Made by a program: the position numbers and the translations under genes. Shown here piece after piece: positions 55,876-64,000 of a DNA stretch of 64,000 bases. Numbering within the stretch: position 1 is the first letter of the stretch; each line of letters begins with the position of its first letter. The stretch comes from Ahaetulla prasina (lineage: Eukaryota > Chordata > Lepidosauria > Squamata > Colubridae): NCBI RefSeq assembly GCF_028640845.1, contig NC_080546.1, positions 20,429,020 through 20,493,019 of the forward strand, read 5' to 3'. The notes below the pieces were generated by a model. It was given only the letters and a program-made list of their open reading frames with translations. It was not told where the DNA came from and searched no databases.

Positions 55876-56375
55876 CATAGTAAGAGTGCTTATTAAATAG
55901 GCAGATACCATAAAGATTGGTAGGAAAATATTTGGGTTTTTTGGGGGTTCGCCCAACTGGGCAGAATCCTAACTAGAGGATCGCCCAAACCCGTGTGAAC
56001 CCCCAGCAGCTCACACCTGAGGAGAAGGCAGTTCTTCTTCATCTCCAATCTATTCTCCAGAGCAGGGGTCTCCAACCTTGGCAACCTTAAGCCTGGCGGA
56101 CTTCAACTCCCAGAATTCCCCAGCCAGCAAAGCCAAGTTTGGAGACCCCTGCTGCAGAGGACAGCTGTGTACCCTCTCCACCCAAACCCCTTGGGCTTCC
56201 CAGCTGCAGCCTTGCCTCTCCTGTCTCTGGTTCAGCCGGCTGATCATCTGGTTGCTCCCCTGTGTTCAGCCCTTCCACTCATGGCTCATCACCCTCAGTT
56301 GCCGGCTGACCCTCCTCCAAATTAGCATCTGGAGAGCCGTCTCAAGAAGCAACTAGGCAGGAGAATCATCACACT
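55876..56375. other. Unclassified GC-richer block interrupted by a hAT
   Basis: Text on both sides of the hAT at 56063-56151 is more GC-rich than the surroundings and may be one older repeat. Family not recognised. Confidence 0.35.
56063..56151. mobile_element. hAT MITE related to 76-205
   Basis: The ends are CAGGGGTCTCCAACCTTGG and TTTGGAGACCCCTG. The TSD is ctccagag / ctgcagag (7 of 8). It has only one copy of the gacttcaactcccagaattc block, so it is a simple and not a palindromic form. Confidence 0.88.
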
Positions 56376-57429
56376 ATTTGTAGTTCATTTCTTGACTATT
56401 CTTTTGGCGTAGATCATCAATCCTGAGGGGCAGAAGGCATCTTAACTGTTGACTGTAAGCGTGATGGCTGCATTTGTTGTTGTTAGTTTGGTTTTCTTGG
56501 TATTTAATTTTAGTACCATTTTTTTCCACTCTTCTTCTTGACTTTCATTAGTGGATTTTCTAATTCATTGCATTTTCAGCTTCAGAATAGTGTTATTAGC
56601 ATAACATAGGTTATTGAAATGTATTCCTCCAATTTAAAGCATTCATCTTCCAATATCATCTGTCTGATCTCTCTCTTTCTTTGCTGCCTATGAAGCCGCA
56701 TTATTGCAGCTGGATCAATCTAACATGTTCTCTTCTTTTTGATAACTACTTTTTTAATTAAAAAAAAGAAAGAAAGAAAACTTTCGCCTATCCCTACCAT
56801 TTGTCCGTTTGATCATATTCTTAAGTACTACTTCTATTGCTGAATTCTGCAACACCCTCAACTTAGTTGCCTACTGTAGGTTTAATTCATCCTAAGAATT
56901 CAAATTGCAGCGTATAAGCAATGCAGTTGGGGAAGAAAAGCACCGACTTACTTTAGTCAGAGTTAATTGAGCCATTGGTAGAACAGCTAAGGCTGAAGTA
57001 CATTGACATATTCTTTGCCAGAAGGTAATTGGCAAGGTGGAAATGAGGACAAAGAGACCTTGGCACCTCTCCACCCTTTTTTTTGAGACAATATATAAAC
57101 AGTTTTCCTGCCAATGTATGTAGTAGGAGACATATTTTAGAAACCCTTGGCCTTAGGGACCTGATTTATGAAGCACTTTCTGATGAGTGTGACTATATTG
57201 ATATGCTTGCCTTGATGTTGGCCTCTCCTTACGAATCTACAGTATATCTAATTAATCTCCTGGTGATCCTATGAATATAAAATGAATACAACTCTGTAAT
57301 TTTGCTTTGAATTTTCCATTTCCACCTTAGTGCCCTGCCTTCTTTTCTTTCACAGTCTCTGCCTTTTGGTCTCTGCCTATTAAAGGCTGTGACTTTTAGT
57401 TCTTTGTCATTTTACTCATGTCTAGTGGT
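56376..57429. other. Unassigned sequence
   Basis: Nothing recognised. A short purine run lies at 56759-56780. Confidence 0.45.
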
Positions 57430-57560
57430 ATGTTGTGGCACAACGGCTCAGTGATTAAGATGCTGGAGCCCAGGTTCAAGAAATGAGCTCCACATGACAG
57501 GCTGAACTCCAGCCCTCGCCCCATCTCCTGCCAACCTAGCAATTGGAAAGCATAATAATC
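57430..57560 (+). mobile_element. Type 2-like SINE, 5' half
   Basis: gtggcacaacggctcagtga, tgctggagcccaggttcaag and ctcctgccaacctagcaatt match the head of the type 2 family. It ends in an ATAATC-rich stretch. Confidence 0.7.
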
Positions 57561-57584
57561 ATAATCATCATCTCCTTTTAACAA

Positions 57585-57860
57585 GGGCCTCTGGTGGCTC
57601 AACAGACTAATGCAGTCTGTTATTAACAGCAGCTGCTTGCAGTTACTGCAGGTTCAAGTCCCACCAGGCCCAAGGTTGACTCAGCCTTCCATCCTTTATA
57701 AGGTAGGTAAAATGAGGACCCAGATTGTTGGGGGCAATAAGTTGACTTTGTATAGAATATACAAATGGATGAAGACTATTGCTTGACATAGTGTAAGCTA
57801 CCCTGAGTCTTTGGAGAAGAGCGGGATATAAATGCAAAACAAACAAACAAACAAACAAAA
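57585..57860 (+). mobile_element. Type 3 SINE with (CAAA)n tail
   Basis: The head gggcctctggtggctcaaca, the B-box ggttcaagtccc, and the L2-like end accctgagtctttggagaag lead to an (AAAC)n tail at 57836-57860. Confidence 0.9.
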
Positions 57861-58059
57861 ACAATCCCATAATCCCTTGTGGGGTGGAGTCTTGGCAACT
57901 GAATAGAGCTAGCAGAGTGTTTAATGGCTGGATGCCCTTCCTGTCACCGATATATATTCTCATTGTGCCCAGAGAGAGAAATATCTGCCTCTACCTAGGA
58001 TCGAATTCACAGCCTCCCAATTGTGAGGCGAGAGCTCACCTCTAGGCCACCGCACCACT
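57861..58059 (-). mobile_element. tRNA-headed SINE, type 4
   Basis: The minus-strand head gtgcggtggcctagaggtga has an A-box-like region, then tgaattcgatcctaggtaga (B-box-like) and tttctctctctgggcacaat. The 3' end is ccaccccacaagggattatg. The left edge of the 1.6-kb duplication (57951) falls inside this SINE. Confidence 0.82.
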
Positions 58060-58061
58060 TC

Positions 58062-58230
58062 AATTGGAAAGCATGCAAATGCGAGGAGATAAATAGGTAC
58101 CAGGTCAGTTGGAAGGTAACAGTGCTCCATGATCACATGTCCTGGCCACATGAAATGGAGATGAGCACCGTTCCCTATAATTGGCAGTGACTGATGAAAT
58201 ACAATCCATAGGGACTCCTTTACCTTATTA
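58062..58230 (+). mobile_element. Type 2-like SINE, 3' half
   Basis: gcatgcaaatgcgaggagat, ttggaaggtaacagtgctcc and acatgaaatggagatgagca, ending ctcctttacctta. The other copy is at 62190-62580, interrupted by an L2. Confidence 0.7.
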
Positions 58231-58486
58231 GTATGTTTAACTGTCATTTATGCTCCACTGCTATATTTTTTGTTTTGTATTATTTTGATTTTGTGTATGC
58301 AAGTGTGGTGTGAGAGAGGAGAGACAGACAGAAACAGAGACAGAGAGAGAGATTTCCATCTCTACCACATCCTTGTTGTACATTATTGCCAATATTGACA
58401 CTTCATTCCTTGAAGTCTCCACTTGTCTGGAAAAATAATGCAGAAATGTGTGTATATGAGTGGACTTGTATGTTTAGGTATAAAGA

Positions 58487-58623
58487 CAGTGATGGGATTC
58501 AGCCAGTTTGCACCACTTCAGGAGAACCATTTGTTAACTTTCTGAGCAGTTTGGTGAACTGGTTGTTGGAAGAAATCATTAGGTCAGAGAACCTGTTGTT
58601 AAATAATTTGAATCCCACCACTG
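58487..58623. mobile_element. hAT MITE, diverged TACCGGTTC family
   Basis: The ends are CAGTGATGGGATTCAG and TGAATCCCACCACTG. The TSD is tataaaga / cataaaga (7 of 8). The duplicate is at 62849-62985, so it predates the duplication. Confidence 0.85.
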
Positions 58624-58631
58624 CATAAAGA

Positions 58632-59106
58632 CCTAGAACCTGTTTCAAATTTCTTCATCAATCTATAATGAAGTAACAGAGCTGCTGTTCATAAATACAT
58701 AGGTACATGGGAAATACTGTGTCAGTTTTGGAAGGCAATTTTCTTTTTGCTTCTTAACTGCCACATATTTTAGCTGGGGAAGTTGGGAGGAGGTTGTTGT
58801 TGGAGCAGTAGAAAGTTAGTCATAACAACATTCCATATTGAAGGACATCCTGCGTCTGACTGAGACTGCCTGAAGATTGTATCCAATTGAGTATGAACAG
58901 TTGATCGGACAATGTGATGAACTTGTGGGTGTGGGGCAGGGCTGTGAACTGCCAACCGGGTGTGGAAAATCTGGAAGCTTTCAGTTTCGGGTTTTCTCAG
59001 CTGTGCCAACATGACATCTCTAATAAATTGGAACTTTGAGGAACCTCAAGCCTCAGAGCCTTATTTTGTTGGGGGTGTTCCTTGGAACCCTGACATACTG
59101 TATATA
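58632..59106. other. Unassigned part of the duplication
   Basis: No repeat family or gene recognised. Its counterpart is at 62994-63468. Confidence 0.45.
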
Positions 59107-59352
59107 GAGTGGTGCAGTGGCCTAGAGGTGGAGCTCTCACCTCACAATCAGGAGGCTGTGAGTTCAATCCTAGGTAGAGGCAGATATTTCTCTCTCTGGG
59201 CACAATGAGAATATATCTGCTGAACAAAACTCTGCATTGGTGACAGGAAGTGCATCCGGCCATTAAGCATTAATGCATTAGGCATTAAGCATTAAATTGA
59301 CCAGACTCCACCCCGCAAGGGATTATGGGCCGTTAAAAGATGATGATGATGG
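59107..59352 (+). mobile_element. Type 4 SINE, full-length
   Basis: gtggtgcagtggcctagagg, the B-box-like gagttcaatccta, gcacaatgagaatatatctg, a small gcattaa tandem, ccaccccgcaagggattatg, then a (GATGAT)n tail. Duplicate at 63469-63714. Confidence 0.85.
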
Positions 59353-59537
59353 GAAATACTCTATATGGAGGGTTTTAATTCCCTTTGCTAGGTGGTCAGA
59401 AGAAAAATATAAAGGAACAATAAAACAAATCTAAATCCACCACATGGTTTAAAAGTCAGGCTCTTTGCTTGAAATAGTTGGACAGAGATGGGCAATATCC
59501 ATTTCAGATAAAAAGAGGAGAGCGTGAAGAAAACACA

Positions 59538-60543
59538 ATTACTTGAGATATGGTCACAAAGATCATTAATGTATAGAATAAAGAGTGTTGGTCCAAGGAC
59601 GCTGCCTTGAGGAACGCCACTCTTGACAGGAACAGGATTTGATAAAGCATTGCCAATTTTGACCACTTGTTGTCTGTTAGACAGAAAAGCATATATCCAT
59701 GTGTGGAGGGGTCCTGAGATGCCATAGGATGTTAGTTTAGGGAGAAGTTTATCGTGTACTACTGAGTCAAAAGCTTTGCAGAAGTCTATGTAGATTGCAT
59801 CTATTGATTTGCCTTGATCTAGATTTGAAGTCCATATGTTTTGCAGTGGAGAAGTTGTAAGTTACATGATAACTTTTTCCTGAAACCAAATTGTTTGTTG
59901 GAGAGTAGGTTGTTAGTTTCTAAGTGTGAGGTAATGGATTGATTGATGATAGATTCCATGACTTTGCAGGTGACGAGCAAAGGGAGATCGGTCTGTAGTT
60001 TTCGACTAAGCTGGGGTCTCCTTTTTGAAGATGGGGATGACTGTGGCTAGTGACCAAAGTTTGGGAAGAGAACTGGTAGTGAAAGCTTTATCAAAGATAA
60101 TACTTAGGGGTTCAGCTATATTAATGGAAAGTTTTTAAGAAATATGCACATAGACCATCAGGTCCAATAGAAAGCGATGGTTTTAAGTTGTGAAGAGCTT
60201 TACCAACGTTGTCTTCTGTGAAATCTATATGAGTTAAATCATCATAGTCATTGCTGGTTCGTTTGTGGAATGTTGGATATGTGTTATCGGAGTTAACAAA
60301 AACTGAGCCAAAGAAAATGTTGAAGAGGTTTGCTTTGACTGTTTCGTCATTGCATTCTTTGTTGTTAGAATCTTTTAGTGGTGGGATGGATCTTGAATCT
60401 TTAAGTTTATTGTTGACAAAATTATAAAAGGCACGATTGGAATTTGTGCGTAGAAGGTTCTCTTCTTGCTTGGTGTGGTAATTTGTGCATTCAGTTTTAT
60501 TTGGTTGCATATGTTTCTGTAGCGGTTTTGAAATTTGTAACAT
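59538..60543 (-). pseudogene. CR1-group reverse transcriptase, partial
   Basis: The minus-strand frame 60121-60543 has NRAFYNFVNNKLKD, FNIFFGSVF and NLKPSLSIGPDGLCAYFLK (the GPDG region of the RT fingers). The frame 59538-59666 has KSGVPQGSVLGPTLFILYIN and DLCDHISSNCV, ending just before the FADD box. The text between them (59670-60120) is RT-like but broken by frameshifts. The active-site aspartates and thumb are lost. Confidence 0.9.
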
Positions 60544-60810
60544 AGCCTTTTTGTTTCTTTTCCAGAGGATTTTTTTTGATTGAAGCTTTTTATTGATATG
60601 GGTAGTTTGTTTTCTTGGACATGGTAGTCATTCGTGGTACATATAATTTAATGACTCTATTGATTTCAAGTAGGAAGACTCTATAGAGGTCATCAGCGGT
60701 TATGCAGGTTGCAAACAGATTTTGCCAGTTCAGAAATGAAAGATCGTTGTTTATAAGGTCGTAATTGGCTTTTTTGAAGTTGTAGTTGGGAGTTCTGTTG
60801 TTATGACGAT

Positions 60811-61515
60811 TTAAGTATGGACGATATTGAGACGAAAATCAATCATGCAGTGGTCACTGTTTGAAAAAGGTTCTTTAATTTGTAGTCCGTAAATTGAGTT
60901 TGGATTGTTGCAGAAGATGAGGTCAAGGCAGTTGTTGAGTCTTGTATTGTTAGTTACAAGTTGTTCAAGACCTAGGTTTGTAACAGCGTTGTATAGTGTA
61001 GTATGGATTGGGTCAGTTGAACATTCATTAGTTGTCCAGTTAATGAGAGGTAGATTTAAGTCACCCAGGAAGATGAGAGGGTATGGGCAAGAGGTAGTCC
61101 ATGTTAGCATTGAGGTTAGCATATTTGCGTGGCTAATGTCATAGTCGGGGCTCTGTAGCATAGTAAGAATCAAGAGTAGTGTCAAGGGATAGGTCATACT
61201 ATGGTTTCAGGAAGAGAGAGTTTATGTGCTACTTGGATATTTTTAGATTCAGTGTCTTTTGTAAAGATAGCCACTCCACCACCTCTTCGGTTTTCCCGAT
61301 CTGATCGATAGACTTGATATTCTTTGTTTGAGATAATGGAGTCAGGAAGGGATGAATTCAGCCATGTTTCACAAACAAAAATGATATCAAATGTGCCACT
61401 GTTTAATAAGAGGATAAATTCAGGTAATTTGTTGACTATGCTTCTTGCATTTATCAATTTGCATTTGAGATCTGATATGATTGGTGTTGAAGAGGTAAGG
61501 GGCGTGCATACCTAG
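60811..61515 (-). pseudogene. CR1-group apurinic-type endonuclease domain, frameshifted
   Basis: The frame 61194-61512 reads INARSIVNKLPEFI, FDIIFVCETWLNSSLPD and NRRGGGVAIFTKD. After a one-base frameshift near 61195 the frame 60811-61197 reads PLIFLGDLNLPLINW and NNCLDLIFCNN, ending SNSDHCMIDFRL. The CETWL, GDLN and SDH motifs are the catalytic signatures of LINE APE endonucleases. A TAG at 61513-61515 precedes the domain in the same frame. Confidence 0.92.
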
Positions 61516-62077
61516 TTTTGGATGTTAGTAGGTTGGGGGTTGTGTACAATAGATGGTTGTATAGATGGTTGGATGGTAGTTTGGGTGTTTGGATGGATGG
61601 TTGTTTGGATGGCTGTTTGGATGGCTGTTTGGATGGCTGTTTGTATGGCTGTTTGTATGGCTGATTGGATGGCTGCTTGGATGGCTGTTTGGATGGCTGG
61701 TTGGATGGTTGTTTGGATGGCTGGTTGGGTTGTTGGTTAGATGGCTGTTGGATGAATGGCTGGTAAGATGGTTGGTTGAATGGGTGGTAGGGGGATGGGT
61801 ACTTGATTGAATACAGGGATGGCTGGTTGATTGTTATGGGTGATGGGTGGTTCGGAGGTGACTTTATGATTGTAGGTTTTATTTTTTATGCAATCAGCAC
61901 GGTAGTCGATGTATAGGTTGGATTCGCCATTGTCTTGTCTTCTTTTAAGTTCTGTGCGAAGTTCTCGAGAACGTATCCGTTGTAGAAAGGATAGATCAGG
62001 GCGTGACCTAAGTTTACTGTAGGTAGGGTTGGTTTTAGCAATTGAGTTCATAGTATGAATAAATTTACGTTTATGCA
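61515..62077 (-). pseudogene. LINE N-terminal tract with in-frame tetrapeptide repeats
   Basis: The minus strand reads RSRELRTELKRRQDNGESN, a proline-rich stretch (NQPAIPVFNQVPIPLPP), then a repeat of Gln-Thr-Ala-Ile type. It runs in the same frame into the endonuclease, broken only by TAA near 61740 and TAG at 61513-61515, each one C-to-T change from a Gln codon. It may be the end of ORF1 or an N-terminal extension of ORF2. Truncated at 62077. Confidence 0.7.
61563..61745. repeat. 12-bp minisatellite (GGATGGCTGTTT)n
   Basis: About 15 units with point variants. The 12-bp unit keeps frame and encodes four residues per unit on the minus strand. The plus-strand Trp-Met-Ala-Val frame is an artefact. 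Confidence 0.95.
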
Positions 62078-62308
62078 TATATATTCTCATTGTGCCCAGA
62101 GAGAGAAATATCTGCCTCTACCTAGGATCGAACTCACAGCCTCCCAATTGTGAGGCGAGAGCTCACCTCTAGGCCACCGCACCACTCCAATTGGAAAGCA
62201 TGCAAATGCGAGGAGATAAATAGGTACCAGGTCAGTTGGAAGGTAACAGTGCTCCATGATCACATGTCCTGGCCACATGAAATGGAGATGAGCACCGTCC
62301 CCTATAAT

Positions 62309-62527
62309 AATAATAATAATAATATTTTAATTTGTATACCGCCCTTCTCCCGAAGGACTCAGGGCGGTGAACAGGCAGATAAAATATAAATACACACAAT
62401 AATTTAAAACAACCCTTAAAAAACTGATTTAAATGCCCAAAACGTTAAAAACATACTCCCCTATAAAATAACACAATTTTAAAAACCCATCTAATAAAAA
62501 TAAAAATCAGGCTAGTCCAAAATCAGG
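62309..62527 (-). mobile_element. L2-clade 3' fragment, younger than the duplication
   Basis: (AAT)n tail at 62306-62325, then gtataccgcccttctcccga and ggactcagggcggtgaacag. The flanks share ctataat (62302-62308 and 62528-62534). It is absent from copy 1 at the matching site near 58172. Confidence 0.9.
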
Positions 62528-62848
62528 CTATAATTGGCAGTGACTGATGGAGTACAATCCATAGGGACTCCTTTACCTTATTAGTATGTTTAACTGTCAT
62601 TTATGCTCCATTTTTTGTATGCTATATTTTTTGTTTTGTATTATTTTGATTTTGTGTATGCAAGTGTGTGTGTGAGAGAGGAGAGACAGACAGAAACAGA
62701 GACAGAGAGAGAGATTTCCATTTGTACCACCTCCTTGTTGTACATTATTGCCAATATTGACACTTCATTCCTTGAAGTCTCCACTTGTCTGGAAAAATAA
62801 TGCAGAAATGTGTGTATATGAGTGGACTTGTATGTTTAAGTATAAAGA

Positions 62849-62985
62849 CAGTGATGGGATTCAGCCAGTTTGCACCACTTCGGGAGAACCATTTGTTAAC
62901 TTTCTGAGCAGTTTGGTGAACTGGTTGTTGGAAGAAATCATTAGGTCAGAGAACCTGTTGTTAAATTATTTGAATCCCACCACTG
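62849..62985. mobile_element. hAT MITE, duplicate of 58487-58623
   Basis: Identical ends and TSD context, with one or two substitutions. Present by segmental duplication and not by an independent insertion. Confidence 0.88.
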
Positions 62986-63468
62986 CATAAAGACCTAGAA
63001 CCTGTTTCAAATTTCTTCATCAATCTATAATGAAGTAACAGAGCTGCTGTTCATAAATACATAGGTACATAGGAAATACTGTGTCAGTTTTGGAAGGCAA
63101 TTTTCTTTTTGCTTCTTAACTGCCACATATTTTAGCTGGGGAAGTTGGGAGGGGGTTGTTGTTGGAGCAGTAGAAAGTTAGTCATAACAACATTTCATAT
63201 TGAAGGACATACTGCGTCTGACTGAGACTGCCTGAAGATTGTATCCAATTGAGTATGAACAGTTGATCGGACAATGTGATGAACTTGTGGGTGTGGGGCA
63301 GGGCTGTGAACTGCCAACTGGGTGTGGAAAATCTGGAAGCTTTCAGTTTCGGGTTTTCTTAGCTGTGCCAACATGACATCTCTAATAAATTGGAACTTTG
63401 AGGAACCTCAAGCCTCAGAGCCTTATTTTGTTGGGGGTGTTCCTTGGAACCCTGACATACTGTATATA

Positions 63469-63714
63469 GAGTGGTGCAGTGGCCTAGAGGTGGAGCTCTC
63501 ACCTCACAATCAGGAGGCTGTGAGTTCAATCCTTGGTAGAGGCAGATATTTCTCTCTCTGGGCACAATGAGAATATATCTGCTGAACAAAACTCTGCATT
63601 GGTGACAGGAAGTGCATCCGGCCATTAAGCATTAATGCATTAGGCATTAAGCATTAAATTGACCAGACTCCACCCCGCAAGGGATTATGGGCCGTTAAAA
63701 GATGATGATGATGG
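63469..63714 (+). mobile_element. Type 4 SINE, duplicate of 59107-59352
   Basis: Same text and same surrounding sequence. Only a few substitutions (for example tccttgg for tcctagg). Confidence 0.88.
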
Positions 63715-63899
63715 GAAATACTCTATATGGAGGGTTTTAATTCCCTTTGCTAGGTGGTCAGAAGAAAAATATAAAGGAACAATAAAACAAATCTAAATCC
63801 ACCACATGGTTTAAAAGTCAGGCTCTTTGTTTGAAATAGTTAGACAGAGATGGGCAATATCCATTTCAGATAAAAAGAGGAGAACGTGAAGAAAACACA

Positions 63900-64000
63900 C
63901 TAGCAGTTGAGGATAAAAGGATGTGGAAAAATCCTGTTATTTACAGGAGTTCAAGAATGCAGGATCCATTGTAACTCCAACTCTGGGCAACATAGAGAAT
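63900..64000. other. Unique flank after the duplication
   Basis: Begins ctagcagttgaggataaaag. No feature seen in the last 100 bp. Confidence 0.5.

Larger units (their letters stand above)
57951..59537. repeat. 1.6-kb direct duplication, copy 1
   Basis: It matches 62078-63899 in the same orientation with few substitutions over its whole length. It contains part of a type 4 SINE, a type 2-like SINE tail (58062-58230), an AG-rich tract (58310-58352), a hAT (58487-58623), a full type 4 SINE (59107-59352) and unassigned sequence. Confidence 0.95.
59538..62077 (-). mobile_element. CR1-group LINE internal fragment, truncated at both ends
   Basis: The minus strand carries an N-terminal or ORF1-like tract, a tandem-repeat segment, the endonuclease and the first part of the reverse transcriptase. 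The 3' part of ORF2, the 3' UTR and the tail are absent: it stops inside the RT palm at 59538. It is exactly bounded by the two copies of the 1.6-kb duplication. Normal LINE insertions keep the 3' end, so this is not a simple retrotransposition product. Confidence 0.9.
62078..63899. repeat. 1.6-kb direct duplication, copy 2
   Basis: The counterpart of 57951-59537. It contains a truncated type 4 SINE (62078-62186), the type 2-like SINE tail split by an L2 insertion, a hAT (62849-62985) and a full type 4 SINE (63469-63714). It is followed by sequence unlike that after copy 1. Confidence 0.95.

Noticed and set aside
61522..61810. Plus-strand frames rich in Trp-Met-Ala-Val or Trp-Leu-Phe-Gly repeats
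   Set aside because: These are the wrong-strand reading of a 12-bp minisatellite that lies in frame with a LINE protein on the minus strand.
57951..63899. Reading the 1.6-kb direct repeats as LTRs of a retroelement
   Set aside because: The repeats contain SINEs and a hAT, lack LTR promoter and TG/CA structure, and the interior is an inverted CR1-group fragment with APE endonuclease, not LTR-element genes.

Overview
This 64-kb window is vertebrate nuclear DNA, almost certainly from a squamate reptile and most likely a snake. The evidence is the repeat content: CR1-group LINEs whose 3' ends carry (AATAG)n-type tails, canonical CR1 and L2-clade LINE tails, a Bov-B (RTE) 3' end, several tRNA-headed squamate-type SINEs, many short hAT elements with 8-bp target-site duplications (TSDs), and long GATA, AATAG, TA and ATTT microsatellites. 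I see no host protein-coding gene, rRNA, functional tRNA gene or CRISPR array. Every open frame with recognisable protein similarity belongs to a transposable element, with one possible exception: a coiled-coil-like frame carried inside a hAT element near 44.3-44.6 kb. The window is best read as intergenic or deep intronic sequence.

Layout. 0-5.4 kb: a near-perfect palindromic hAT element, two SINEs, a LINE-in-LINE nest, a CR1 and a Bov-B end split by a hAT element. 5.4-14.6 kb: hAT copies, TA-flanked terminal-inverted-repeat (TIR) elements, two GATA arrays, a SINE/CR1/hAT nest at 11.4-12.4 kb, and a hAT holding an L2 LINE. 15-31 kb: inverted-repeat elements of Penelope-like character, an old L2 split by two later LINE insertions, more AATAG-tailed LINEs, CR1 and SINE copies, with AT-rich unassigned stretches. 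31-37.2 kb: mostly unassigned, then one L2 and the best preserved AATAG-tailed LINE. 37.9-40.5 kb: a truncated L1 placed exactly between two ~890-bp direct repeats. 40.8-45.4 kb: CR1-group LINEs and a hAT-in-hAT-plus-L2 nest. 46.2-47.1 kb: TA/CA arrays enclosing elements with hammerhead-ribozyme-like cores. 47.5-56.2 kb: a SPIN-like hAT, SINEs, a TA-TIR element, a Tc1-like remnant, a CR1 and further hATs. 57.4-63.9 kb: a 1.6-kb direct duplication flanking a 2.5-kb CR1-group fragment that contains the endonuclease, part of the reverse transcriptase and an in-frame minisatellite.

The elements do not form a pathway. What connects them is insertion order, which can be read from nesting and TSDs. 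The most notable points are the two LINE fragments bounded by very long direct repeats, the hammerhead-like inverted-repeat families, the 65-bp-arm palindrome, the in-frame tetrapeptide minisatellite, and the possible gene fragment captured by a hAT. Family names come from recognition of hallmark sequences, not from a database search. Percent identities are by-eye estimates.
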